A DNA stretch of 64,000 nt from positions 2,418,001 to 2,482,000 of the forward strand of contig OY729430.1 of assembly GCA_963422415.1 (NCBI GenBank). The letters run 5' to 3'. How positions within the stretch are numbered: the stretch's first letter is position 1; the number at the start of each line of letters is the position of its first letter. Of the stretch, positions 26,842 to 34,178 are shown piece after piece. A model generated the notes under the pieces. The model did no database searches, was not told the DNA's origin, and saw nothing but the letters and a program-made list of their open reading frames with translations. Source of the stretch: Bin34 sp963422415 (GTDB lineage Bacteria; Chloroflexota; Anaerolineae; Caldilineales; Caldilineaceae). A program made the translations under genes and the position numbers.

Positions 26842-27680
26842 AACAGAGAGGCTGTTTTGTCTTTCGGGCCGCGAGCGGGATCACCTACCACGGGACGAAA
26901 ACCGGCACAGGACCACATCTCCTGTTCCTGCATGGCTTTACAGGTCACAAGACCGCCTATCCATCATTGCTGAATCAACTGACTCGAGTCTGTACCGTGA
27001 CAAGCCTGGATCTGCCGGGCCATGGCCATACGGCCATACCGGCAAATGCTCTAGGTGGCTTTATGCAAGTAGTGGCAGACCTTGCCCAGATCCTAGCAGC
27101 TCGCGCCCTAGACCCCGCGCATTGTGTAGGGTACTCCATGGGCGGCCGAATCGTTTTGGCCATGGCCTTGCAATTCCCGAAGTTGGTGCAATCCCTGACC
27201 TTGATAGGTGCATCTCCCGGCATAGCCAGTCAGGCATTGCGACTGCGCCGTCAGGCCAAGGATCGGGACTTGGCCGCGTTTATTGCGGCCGTGCCTATCG
27301 CGGCCTTCCTAGATTACTGGCACAGGTTGCCGCTGTTTGCCCATGGCAAACCGGTGTCTCCTGAAAGCCACCGCGGTTCCCCCTGCCCACCGGGCCAGGC
27401 AAGCAACCTGGCCCGATCTCTATCCATGCTCGGCACAGGGGTCCAGCCGTCCTTCTGGGATGTCCTGTCGGAATTGCAGGTGCCAGTGCAGTTGATTGTG
27501 GGACGTAACGACGCGAAATATGTACAAGTGGCACGAGACATGCAACGCCGCTTGCCCAATAGCAGAATGGACCTGATTTCTGCTGCAGGTCACCGCGCCC
27601 ATGTGGATCAACCGGAAGAAGTGGGCGCCAAGCTCATGGAACATGTCCTTCAGCACCCTGGGGAGCAACATCAAAAGTGA
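26838..27680 (+). CDS. menH: 2-Succinyl-6-hydroxy-2,4-cyclohexadiene-1-carboxylate synthase
   Basis: Alpha/beta hydrolase that eliminates pyruvate from the MenD product. The 280-residue protein shows LLFLHGFTGHKTAYPSL, the family strand SLDLPGHGHT, the nucleophile elbow VGYSMGGRIVLAMAL (Ser near residue 97), and a late His in AAGHRAHVDQPEE. The ATG at 26838 overlaps the menE stop (ATGA), and its own stop overlaps the thioesterase GTG. General hydrolases share this fold, but operon position and the GYSMGGR context support MenH. Confidence 0.93.
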   Translation: MKQRGCFVFRAASGITYHGTKTGTGPHLLFLHGFTGHKTAYPSLLNQLTRVCTVTSLDLPGHGHTAIPANALGGFMQVVADLAQILAARALDPAHCVGYSMGGRIVLAMALQFPKLVQSLTLIGASPGIASQALRLRRQAKDRDLAAFIAAVPIAAFLDYWHRLPLFAHGKPVSPESHRGSPCPPGQASNLARSLSMLGTGVQPSFWDVLSELQVPVQLIVGRNDAKYVQVARDMQRRLPNSRMDLISAAGHRAHVDQPEEVGAKLMEHVLQHPGEQHQK

Positions 27681-28132
27681 AAATCTGGACAGTCACCCCC
27701 ACGCGCGAAGCCTTGGGATTTGATATTTACCCCAACATGATTGACACCCTTGGCATAACCATTGACGAGGTCGGTAACGACTATCTTACCGGCAGCATGC
27801 CGGTAGACCACAGGACTCGCCAGAGCATGGGTATCTTGCATGGCGGAGCCTCTGTGGTCCTTGCCGAAACCCTAGGCAGTTTGGCCGCCAACTTCTGCGT
27901 TGATCTTGCACGGTACGTTGCAGTGGGCATGCAGATCAATTCCAATCACCTGCGCCCTGTCAAGACAGGCCGGGTCGTAGGCACCGCCCGGCCTGTCCAT
28001 TTGGGACACAGCACCCAAGTCTGGCACATTGACGTAGAAAGCGAAGACAAACGGTTGATCAATACATCTACCCTTACGGTTGCCGTAGTGGAGCGCGCCA
28101 GAGTCCTTCAACAAAGCGATCAGGAATCCTGA
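27677..28132 (+). CDS. menI: Hotdog-fold thioesterase, probable 1,4-dihydroxy-2-naphthoyl-CoA hydrolase
   Basis: A 151-residue single-hotdog thioesterase of the PaaI/YdiI group. The catalytic and CoA-binding segment is MGILHGGASVVLAETLGSLA near residues 51-70, with the Glu that acts as base. NSNHLRPVKTGRVVGTARPV follows, as in the family. It would release dihydroxynaphthoate from CoA before prenylation. The GTG start overlaps the menH stop (GTGA). Its place as the last gene of the men operon supports MenI; a broad acyl-CoA thioesterase cannot be excluded. Confidence 0.88.
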   Translation: MKIWTVTPTREALGFDIYPNMIDTLGITIDEVGNDYLTGSMPVDHRTRQSMGILHGGASVVLAETLGSLAANFCVDLARYVAVGMQINSNHLRPVKTGRVVGTARPVHLGHSTQVWHIDVESEDKRLINTSTLTVAVVERARVLQQSDQES

Positions 28133-28157
28133 CGGCGGGATCGGAAGGAACGCAACC

Positions 28158-28186
28158 CAAAACCGCGGCGTCTCGCCTTGGTTTTG
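28158..28186 (+). terminator. Probable terminator of the men operon
   Basis: CAAAACC..GGCG pairs with CGCC..GGTTTTG around TCT, with a two-base mismatch in the middle. The 3' arm carries TTTT. It lies 26 bases after the last men-gene stop. Confidence 0.45.
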
Positions 28187-28611
28187 CTGTCCTCCACCTA
28201 GGGAATGCCGTGGATCAGTGCAGCGCCGTCTCTGGATGTCCAGAGAGCAGGGCTGCGCCCTTTCTTCAAGGTGTGGTGATGACCTCTGGAAACGCAGAGC
28301 AAGGTGACGCTGAAACTGCCGTTCATCCCGGCAAGAGCTTGAGAAATGAACTGGATGCGATGAGTGTGGATCCAAGAGTTCTGTATCCCACCACACTGTG
28401 TTGCGTTTCGGTCGCTCGTTCTGCGTTGACACCTGCAGTCAGGGCTGAATCTTCCAACGCAGTGTGATCTCGTCATAGCCGATCGGAGAATCGATGCGGT
28501 CATCAACCACCTTCGAAATTACATGATACAAGTGCAATTCCAAGGATGGAGTTGCCTGTCCCGAGCAGGATCTACGGGATCGATTCTTTTCTATCCCCTT
28601 CTTCCTGTTGC

Positions 28612-28617
28612 TATACT
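28612..28617 (+). promoter_or_regulatory. Candidate -10 for tRNA-Glu
   Basis: TATACT 24 bases before the mature tRNA 5' end. The -35 region is poor (a T/C-rich stretch). Confidence 0.4.
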
Positions 28618-28641
28618 GGGATGCTGGCGTGGAGAGAGCCT

Positions 28642-28714
28642 GCCCCCATCGTCTAGAGGACTAGGACTCAAGCCTTTCAAGCTTGCTACAGGGGTTCGAA
28701 TCCCCTTGGGGGCA
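28642..28714 (+). tRNA. tRNA-Glu (anticodon TTC)
   Basis: A full cloverleaf: acceptor GCCCCCA with TGGGGGC, D arm GTCTAGAGGACTAGGAC, anticodon stem CAAGC/GCTTG with loop CTTTCAA (anticodon TTC), and T arm AGGGGTTCGAATCCCCT. The discriminator is A; the 3' CCA is not encoded. It is a lone tRNA gene on the plus strand, 1.3 kb from the minus-strand tRNA cluster. Confidence 0.96.
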
Positions 28715-28973
28715 CCTCCCACTTTCGGGTTGTTTCCCTTCTGACACAATGTAGACATTCTTGCCTTGATCCTTGTTGTGGTCTGGGGACTGTCTGTGCT
28801 ATGGACAGAGATGCGCCCTCTGCCATCGCAATGAATTGTCACGGCCTTAGTGTTGCCTTTTCAGGATTTCCAAGACCGGAACCCATCGGAAGGTCAAGGC
28901 GTTTTCAGATCTCGATTTTCACTCTGCTTGAGACATATGGCGCTTCGTCTCCAACACAGTGGAGATCTGCCGC

Positions 28974-29975
28974 ATGGCTGGACTGGTAAGGTTGCTCCTC
29001 TTGGTTGGCGTCGCGCTGCTGGCAGCAGTGTACCGTCCCAAGCTCTTGGGGGACGCTTCTCTGATTTGGGTGGAAACGACGGGGTTGTCCGTCAACGCGA
29101 AACCCACGGAAAATCCCGGTGTGCAACCCAGCGTTGTAGGAGGCCAGGAGACAGACATTCAGTCCTTTCCCTGGATCGTATCCATTGTTTCCAGCCAGGC
29201 GCCAAATGCCTATACAGGCCACCGATGCGGCGGCACAGTGATTGACCGGGATTGGATCCTGACATCCGCCCATTGTATCTTCAACGGAGAAACCTTGGCA
29301 TCTCCCAGTGAATTGCAGGTGCTGGTCGGTCAAGCGGACCTGTCGGGAAACTCAGGACAGATCGTTGCAATCACCGATATCCTGCCCCATCCCCAATTTG
29401 ATACTCGGACAGGAGACTATGACGTGGGACTGATGCGCTTGTCAAGAAGGCTGGAGAACTCTGAGCCAATCCCTATCTCCTTCTTGGATCCGCAGCAGCT
29501 GGTCGAAACCAGCGCATCAGTCACCGTTGTCGGTTGGGGTTCCACGACCCCTTCCGAAGACTTGGCGTCATATCCGTACATCTTGCGCAAGGCAGAGCTT
29601 CAACTGGCTGACTCCGGTCAATGTCAGGAGAGTTTGCATCTGGTTACGGGGGAAGACTGGGTGATTACGGATCGCATGCTGTGCGCCCACTCTTCAACAG
29701 CGGATGCCTGCGTGGGTGACAGCGGGGGCCCTCTGCTTTATTGGGATCCCGAGCGAGAAGCTTGGATCCAGATAGGGGTGATCAGCTGGGGCATAAGCTG
29801 TGCCGTGCCGAAGCTGCCCGGTGTATACGCCAACCTGCATTCTCTGGCATCCTGGATCCGCGCTGTGACAGTCTCCACATCCGTCCAAGAGCCTGATACG
29901 GCAAGTCAACCCGCTTCAGCCAGCGTAGCCGCATCCTACTACTATCCCTTTGTACCACACCTGGTTGATCCTTGA
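28974..29975 (+). CDS. Secreted trypsin-like serine protease (S1 family)
   Basis: A 333-residue chymotrypsin-fold protease. Residues 5-20 (VRLLLLVGVALLAAVY) form a signal peptide or membrane anchor. The mature enzyme could start after a pro-region at VVGGQETDIQSFPW. The catalytic triad is complete: His in TSAHC, Asp in GDYDVGLMRL, and Ser in ACVGDSGGPLLY. The Asp six residues before the catalytic Ser, in ADACVGDSGG, suggests trypsin-like cleavage after Arg or Lys. Paired cysteines are present. A Ser/Ala-rich tail of about 40 residues follows. The ATG at 28974 follows GGAG. This animal-type S1 architecture is uncommon but known in bacteria. It is a single gene between tRNA loci. Confidence 0.9.
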   Translation: MAGLVRLLLLVGVALLAAVYRPKLLGDASLIWVETTGLSVNAKPTENPGVQPSVVGGQETDIQSFPWIVSIVSSQAPNAYTGHRCGGTVIDRDWILTSAHCIFNGETLASPSELQVLVGQADLSGNSGQIVAITDILPHPQFDTRTGDYDVGLMRLSRRLENSEPIPISFLDPQQLVETSASVTVVGWGSTTPSEDLASYPYILRKAELQLADSGQCQESLHLVTGEDWVITDRMLCAHSSTADACVGDSGGPLLYWDPEREAWIQIGVISWGISCAVPKLPGVYANLHSLASWIRAVTVSTSVQEPDTASQPASASVAASYYYPFVPHLVDP

Positions 29976-29999
29976 GTCCCCGGATCTGTTTCCAGAATC

Positions 30000-30030
30000 A
30001 AAAAAGGACGCCTTGGAAAACCAAGCGTCC
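30000..30030 (-). terminator. Terminator of the rnpB-tRNA transcript
   Basis: On the minus strand GGACGCTTGG-TTTT-CCAAGGCGTCC forms an almost perfect stem (one bulged base) followed by six Ts. It lies 20 bases after the end of tRNA-His and so ends the tRNA cluster. Confidence 0.85.
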
Positions 30031-30049
30031 ATGCTACGGGGCAATCAGG

Positions 30050-30123
30050 GGCGACCAATGGGACTTGAACCCACAACCACCTGAACCACAATCAGGCGCT
30101 CTGCCAATTGAGCTATGGTCGCC
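30050..30123 (-). tRNA. tRNA-His (anticodon GTG)
   Basis: Acceptor GCGACCA/TGGTCGC, anticodon stem CCTGA/TCAGG with loop TTGTGGT, T arm GTGGGTTCAAGTCCCAT. The extra 5' G (-1) and C73, the identity pair of tRNA-His, are both encoded. Last tRNA of the cluster. CCA is not encoded. Confidence 0.96.
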
Positions 30124-30141
30124 AAGCAACAGACTCCAACA

Positions 30142-30212
<71 letters not shown>

Positions 30213-30220
30213 ACAGTAGA

Positions 30221-30293
30221 TGCCGAGACCCAGACTTGAACTGGGAACCACTGCATTTTCAGTGCAATACTCTACCAATTGAGCTATCTCGGC
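30221..30293 (-). tRNA. tRNA-Phe (anticodon GAA)
   Basis: Acceptor GCCGAGA/TCTCGGC, anticodon stem TTGCA/TGCAG with loop CTGAAAA, T arm CCCAGTTCAAGTCTGGG. Discriminator A; CCA is not encoded. Confidence 0.96.
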
Positions 30294-30299
30294 GGACGA

Positions 30300-30371
30300 A
30301 GCGGGTGATGAGATTCGAACTCACGACCTTTTCCTTGGCAAGGAAACGTTCTACCGCTGAACTACACCCGC
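30300..30371 (-). tRNA. tRNA-Gly (anticodon GCC)
   Basis: Acceptor GCGGGTG/CACCCGC, D arm GTTCAGCGGTAGAAC, anticodon stem TTTCC/GGAAA with loop TTGCCAA, T arm GTGAGTTCGAATCTCAT. Discriminator T; CCA is not encoded. Confidence 0.96.
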
Positions 30372-30390
30372 ACAACCATGGCTGAAAAAA

Positions 30391-30464
30391 TGGACCCGGT
30401 CGGATTTGAACCGACGATCTTCTCCTTGCAAAGGAGGCGCCTTACCAGCCTAGGCCACGGGCCC
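30391..30464 (-). tRNA. tRNA-Ala (anticodon TGC)
   Basis: Acceptor GGGCCCG/CGGGTCC with one G-T pair at position 3, anticodon loop TTTGCAA (TGC), stem CTCC/GGAG with a mismatched outer pair. The G3-T70 pair is the alanine identity element. Discriminator A; CCA is not encoded. Confidence 0.95.
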
Positions 30465-30492
30465 CAATCGTTGCCGAGGCAGGCTCTTCAAA

Positions 30493-30577
30493 TGCCGACG
30501 AGAGGACTCGAACCTCCACACCCGATCAAGGCAATAGATCCTAAGTCTACCGCGTCTGCCAATTCCGCCACGTCGGC
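30493..30577 (-). tRNA. tRNA-Leu (anticodon TAG)
   Basis: An 85-base class II tRNA with a long variable arm. Acceptor GCCGACG/CGTCGGC, anticodon stem GTAGA/TCTAT with loop CTTAGGA, T arm with TTCGAGT. First tRNA after the RNase P RNA gene. Discriminator A; CCA is not encoded. Confidence 0.95.
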
Positions 30578-30593
30578 ACCGGCTTGTTCAGCC

Positions 30594-30611
30594 ATTGCGG
30601 TGGACCGCAAT
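30594..30611 (-). repeat. Hairpin between rnpB and tRNA-Leu
   Basis: A perfect 7 bp inverted repeat (ATTGCGG / CCGCAAT) with a 4-base loop, 8 bases after the RNase P RNA 3' helix. No T run follows, so it may be a weak stop or a processing stem rather than a full terminator. Confidence 0.45.
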
Positions 30612-30618
30612 GAAGTTT

Positions 30619-31029
30619 CAGATAGAATATACTCCCGATTCTGTCTAGATCCTGTGGACCTGTGCTGCCATCTATCTCAGGCGGACAGAACCCGCCTGGC
30701 CGACAGAAATCCAAGCCGAAACCTGAACAATCGGCTGCGGTGAGATTCTGCCGCGGCAGAACCCGCTCACCTTGCACCCAGTTGCACGCTCGCCCAGCCG
30801 CATCCATCTCTGGATACGCTGGTGGGCTCTTACCCCACCCTTTCACCCCTTACACGCAAGAAATCTGCATGCGGGTCTGCTCTCTGTTGCGGTTGTAGTC
30901 GACCCTGATATGGAATGCCAGAGTCGCCCTCACTTACGGTTTCGTGAGGCAACCTTCCGAAATTTCTTTCGGTGGGAGTCGGGAAGTTCCTCTACTGACA
31001 CGAAGTCAGCAGCGGCAGCCTTCTACCTG
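30619..31029 (-). ncRNA. rnpB: RNase P RNA (ribozyme subunit)
   Basis: Catalytic RNA that trims tRNA 5' leaders. On the minus strand the ends pair as P1 (CAGGTAGAA with TTCTATCTG) and P2 (GGCTGCC with GGCAGC). The P4 strands are CTTCCCGAC after GAGGAA and CAGAATCGGGAG near the 3' end. The conserved core GGGTGAAAGGGTGGGGTAAG, followed by AGCCCACC, is the P10-P12 signature of type A RNase P RNA. AGATAGATGG near the 3' end is also conserved. Length is about 411 bases. Exact ends are inferred from the P1 helix. The gene lies directly upstream of six tRNA genes on the same strand. Confidence 0.93.
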
Positions 31030-31080
31030 ATTGGATTGTTAACATGCGGCCCTTGGACCCAAACCGGCCTCAAGTGGGCG

Positions 31081-31110
31081 ATTATAGCCCTTTGACCAAT
31101 CCAGAGTCAA
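31081..31110 (-). promoter_or_regulatory. Strong promoter of rnpB
   Basis: TTGACT at 31105-31110 (minus strand), an 18-base spacer, and a perfect TATAAT at 31081-31086. The start would be near 31074, about 45 bases before the P1 helix. Confidence 0.8.
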
Positions 31111-31117
31111 CATCGGA

Positions 31118-31149
31118 GCCACTGTGTGCGGCGCGCCGCACACAGTGGC
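31118..31149. terminator. Perfect palindrome after moaE
   Basis: A 32-base perfect inverted repeat, GCCACTGTGTGCGGCG and its complement, with no loop spacer. It starts 6 bases after the moaE stop and sits between that gene and the rnpB promoter. There is no T run, so termination would not be classical; it could also insulate the rnpB promoter from read-through. Confidence 0.5.
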
Positions 31150-31155
31150 CTCTCG

Positions 31156-31641
31156 TCAGTCGAGATTCAAGTTCAACCCGGAATCAGGGATACCTTCCAG
31201 CCACTGCTGATGGACGCCCTCGTTTTCCTGTTTCCAAATGGGCACATGCATCTTCAAGCGATCGATGGTGAACCGGCATGCCTCGAAGCAGCCATCGCCG
31301 CGGTGAGGGCTTGACGCCGCAACCAGCACGGTGGGTTCTCCCACCTCGCATCGCCCTGTGCGGTGTTCCATTGCCAACCTGATTATCTTCGGCCATTGGT
31401 CATAAACGGCTTCGGCAATTTGCAGACACTGCTTGTAGGCCATGGCGGCATAGGCCTCGTAGACCAGATAATCGGTCTGGACTTGGCTGCTGCCGACCGT
31501 GGTCGTACCTCTCACCACTCCGGCAAATGCCGCCACGGCACCCGCGGAGGGAACTGTCACCTCCTTCACCAGTCGATCCATGGACAATGCCTCTGCCGCA
31601 AGCCGAAAGTGGAACTGGGCAGCCAATTCCTTGGCATTCAT
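31156..31641 (-). CDS. moaE: Molybdopterin synthase catalytic subunit
   Basis: Large subunit of molybdopterin synthase; with thiocarboxylated MoaD it inserts the dithiolene sulfurs into precursor Z (cPMP). The 161-residue product has GAVAAFAGVVRGTTT near residues 34-48, LVYEAYAAMAYKQC, MEHRTGRCEVGEPTVLVAAS, and the catalytic lysine region HVPIWKQE. The ATG overlaps the moaD stop by 4 bp. It is last in moeA-moaC-moaD-moaE. Length is normal. Confidence 0.95.
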   Translation of the reverse strand: MNAKELAAQFHFRLAAEALSMDRLVKEVTVPSAGAVAAFAGVVRGTTTVGSSQVQTDYLVYEAYAAMAYKQCLQIAEAVYDQWPKIIRLAMEHRTGRCEVGEPTVLVAASSPHRGDGCFEACRFTIDRLKMHVPIWKQENEGVHQQWLEGIPDSGLNLNLD

Positions 31642-31889
31642 GCGACACCTCCCGATACCGGCGGAAAGAAAGCGACCGTGTCATCTTCCTGCAACTTGCG
31701 ATCAGCCTTGGCAAATACCTCGTTCACGGCAACATACAAGGGTGCCTTGCGGATTCGCAACTCGGGAAATTCCCGATCCAGTTGATCAAGCAGTTCGTCA
31801 ACAGTCGTTTCGGGCAGAATTTGCATGGACCGCTGGGCCCAGCCCGCCCTCTGCTTGAGAGAAGCAAACAACTCAATTGAAATGTTCAA
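31638..31889 (-). CDS. moaD: Molybdopterin synthase sulfur carrier subunit (MoaD/ThiS fold)
   Basis: An 83-residue ubiquitin-like sulfur carrier: ISIELFASLKQRAGW at the N terminus, the middle TTVDELLDQLDREFP, and the C-terminal DDTVAFFPPVSGGVA. The Gly-Gly that would be adenylated and thiocarboxylated is followed by Val-Ala before the stop, unlike normal MoaD, which ends in Gly-Gly. The start is TTG at 31889, which overlaps the moaC stop (TTGA); the frame to 31919 has no better start. Other frames do not remove the extra residues. It overlaps moaE by 4 bp. Confidence 0.88.
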   Translation of the reverse strand: MNISIELFASLKQRAGWAQRSMQILPETTVDELLDQLDREFPELRIRKAPLYVAVNEVFAKADRKLQEDDTVAFFPPVSGGVA

Positions 31890-32338
31890 GCGGCAGAATC
31901 CCCTTCGGTGGCCGACCAATCCCCTGACTTGCCACCGCTCTTGGCCAAGAGCCTGACTTCCCGAATGATGGTGCCTTTATCTAGCCCCTTGACCATGTCA
32001 TAGAGGGTAAGAGCCGCCACCGCAACGCCAGTCAAGGCTTCCATTTCGACCCCCGTGCGCCCATTGCACCGCACCTTGCAGAAAATCAGGATTTCCAACC
32101 GACTGGAGTCGGGGACAAAGTCCAGATTCACCTGACTCAGCGCCAGCGGATGACAGAGCGGCACTAGCTCCGCAGTCTTCTTCGCTCCTTGAATGCCGGC
32201 TACGCGGGCGGTGGCAAACAGATCGCCCTTGGGCAGGGCCTGCTGCAAGATGGCGCACATCACTTCCTCGCTCACCGTCACCTTGGCTTGGGCCATGGCC
32301 TCTCGCAGGGTGACGTCCTTGCCTGCCACGTCCACCAT
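31886..32338 (-). CDS. moaC: Cyclic pyranopterin monophosphate synthase MoaC, 5' frameshift
   Basis: Works with MoaA to turn GTP into cPMP. The 150-residue open frame starts MVDVAGKDVTLREAMA and includes GDLFATARVAGIQGAKKT, LVPLCHPLALSQV, GVEMEALTGVAVAALTLYDM, and LLAKSGGKSGDW. These are near-invariant. Normal MoaC has about 12 more residues at the N terminus. They are present one frame away: an ATG at 32376 gives MSLTHIDATARPQ up to 32338. One base seems to be missing in CCACAATGG. Translation could restart at the ATG at 32338, giving a protein that lacks the conserved LTHID strand; whether it works is unknown. It overlaps moaD and follows moeA. Confidence 0.9.
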   Translation of the reverse strand: MVDVAGKDVTLREAMAQAKVTVSEEVMCAILQQALPKGDLFATARVAGIQGAKKTAELVPLCHPLALSQVNLDFVPDSSRLEILIFCKVRCNGRTGVEMEALTGVAVAALTLYDMVKGLDKGTIIREVRLLAKSGGKSGDWSATEGDSAA

Positions 32339-32393
32339 TGTGGCCTGGCCGTGGCGTCAATATGGGTCAACGACATTCAGCTTGTCCCGCGCG

Positions 32394-33668
32394 CTACCAC
32401 TGGCGTAGATCAAGGGCGCGCAAGACAGTGCCGAGTTCAATGCGCTCAGCCCCTGGAGAAACTTCGACCAAGGCATCTGCATCCAACATGCTGAGCAACC
32501 TGCTGCTTGCCTGGGACCCAGTGGAAAGGCCGCGGTAACCGCCCACTCCCGCATGCAGTTCCGGATCCCAGACAAGGGAAACCCGGTGGAATTCGGGCCT
32601 CATGCTGTCCCGTTGCCAAGGCTCCGGCACCATTACCCCAATCGTTGGCCAGCGGCATTCAGCCAGTCCCTGCAGGCGACGCACCGCCAAGGCAACAAAT
32701 ACATAGAAGGTGACCACGGCGCTCACCGGATTTCCGGGCAAGGCAAAGAGCAGCTTAGGGCCGGTGTCGTGGTCGACTGTAGCAAACACGAAAGGCTTGC
32801 CGGGTTTCATATTCACCCTTTCGGAATGCAGCTCTGCACCCATGTCCTTGAGCAATGCGGGAAGCAGGTCCAATTCTCCCATGGACACTCCACCGGTCGA
32901 AATCACTAGATCGCTGGTACTCAAGGCGAATTCAAACGCCTCCCGGAGATGTCCTTGGGTGTCGTGCGCTATGTGGTCGCCCCCGTGCACCTTGGCGCCC
33001 ATGCAAGTCAGCATATGGGTCAACGTGGGACTGTTGCTGTCCCTGATCTGTCCGTACGCTGGAACCTGGTCGGGGCTGCACACTTCGTCACCGGTGGACA
33101 GCACTGCAATCCGAGGTCTGGCATGGACCTCCAACTGGGAAATACCCGCTGTAGCCAGAAGGCCCAACGCTATGGGTCCAATCTTGACTCCGGCCGAAAT
33201 CAGCCGCTGACCGGAGGCCAGATCAGAACCCTCCTGTCTTACATTGTCGCCTGTCTCCACCCCCACCCGAATTCTGACCTGATCACCCATGGGCTCCGTG
33301 TCTTCCACTCGCACCACCGCGTTTGCGCCTTCCGGCAAGGGCGCGCCCGTCGTGATATAGCTGACCTGTCTGGGCGACTGAGTGTATGCCACGGGATGTC
33401 CCGCCAAGGCATGCCCCTGTATGCAAAAAACGCCTTCTCCATCTTGGGCCCGGACTGCATAGCCATCCATAGTCGAAGCGGGAAAGGGTGGAAAGGGTTC
33501 ACAAGTCCGAATGCTCTGGGCAGTGATTCGGCCCAGCGATTCGGTCAATGCCACGGTTTCCGTGGGCATCGGCACGGTGAAACCCAAAATGCGTTCCTGC
33601 ACAGTGGCCACTGACAGAAGAGGAGCCACTTTCCGAGCCGTCACGGCCTGAGGTAGTTCATGGGACAT
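32394..33668 (-). CDS. moeA: Molybdopterin molybdenumtransferase
   Basis: Inserts molybdate into adenylated molybdopterin. The 424-residue product has the domain order of the family: ESLGRITAQSI, FPASTMDGYAVRAQ, TTGAPLPEGANAVVRVED, ARPRIAVLSTGDEVCSPDQ, LVISTGGVSMGELDLL, MKPGKPFVFA, and ALPGNPVSAVVTF. It is first in the moeA-moaC-moaD-moaE unit. moaA, moaB, and moeB are not in the window. The molybdoenzyme served is also not here. Confidence 0.96.
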   Translation of the reverse strand: MSHELPQAVTARKVAPLLSVATVQERILGFTVPMPTETVALTESLGRITAQSIRTCEPFPPFPASTMDGYAVRAQDGEGVFCIQGHALAGHPVAYTQSPRQVSYITTGAPLPEGANAVVRVEDTEPMGDQVRIRVGVETGDNVRQEGSDLASGQRLISAGVKIGPIALGLLATAGISQLEVHARPRIAVLSTGDEVCSPDQVPAYGQIRDSNSPTLTHMLTCMGAKVHGGDHIAHDTQGHLREAFEFALSTSDLVISTGGVSMGELDLLPALLKDMGAELHSERVNMKPGKPFVFATVDHDTGPKLLFALPGNPVSAVVTFYVFVALAVRRLQGLAECRWPTIGVMVPEPWQRDSMRPEFHRVSLVWDPELHAGVGGYRGLSTGSQASSRLLSMLDADALVEVSPGAERIELGTVLRALDLRQW

Positions 33669-34178
33669 GCTACACCAAGGGGTTGTACAAAAAAATGTCG
33701 TAGTTCATTGTAATCCCAATATATTTTCGCCAACTCGGTAATCACGTTGCAAAGAATTACGGGCACGCAAGGAAATCCCCCAAAGCATGCAGTGGAATGG
33801 CGCGGCTCTCGGATCTTGGTTGGCCTGCTGTCGGCCTCGGAGACCCGGCAGTGGCAGGTGCACTGGCGCGCCGTGATTTCCAGGCGTTGGGCGTCGGCCA
33901 TCCCGACATGCTTGATTTCCCTGCGCGGCCCCGCACTACAACATGTCTGCGCTGACTTTCAGATGCGGCGCGGTGACATGGGCCCACGTCTCGACCACGA
34001 AACTTGGTCTTGGCCAAGCTGTTTTATGACCGCGGTTGCAATTCCCGCGGACCTGCTCCATCTGGCGAGGACAGCGCCTCCAACAAGGCCCCGGTCCGAC
34101 GAGGCGTTCTATGCCGCGAGAGGTCAAAATCTTTGCTGACTGCCCCACGCCAATGTACAATGAATGTCAATAACCTGA
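33669..34178. other. Gap of about 510 bp with one short protein-like frame
   Basis: Between moeA and the GntR gene. The first 100 bases are A/T-rich and would carry the moeA promoter, although I see no well-spaced hexamers. A 52-codon frame at 33797-33955 on the plus strand (MARLSDLGWPAVGLGDPAVA, then GALARRDFQALGVGHPDML) looks protein-like but has no clear ribosome site and no family match. It could be the remnant of a larger gene. The rest holds nothing I can support. Confidence 0.3.

Larger units (their letters stand above)
28133..28641. other. Intergenic gap of about 500 bp
   Basis: Between the men operon and tRNA-Glu. It holds a probable terminator at 28158-28186 and a -10 element at 28612-28617. 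Short open frames on both strands have no plausible ribosome site or family likeness. Nothing else seen. Confidence 0.5.

Noticed and set aside
28210..28467. An 85-codon frame after the men operon
   Set aside because: No ribosome site, low-complexity residue mix, and no motif.
30578..30618. A separate promoter for the tRNA cluster
   Set aside because: TATATT/TATTCT near 30623-30630 on the minus strand lies inside the RNase P RNA 3' part and lacks a -35 at the right distance.
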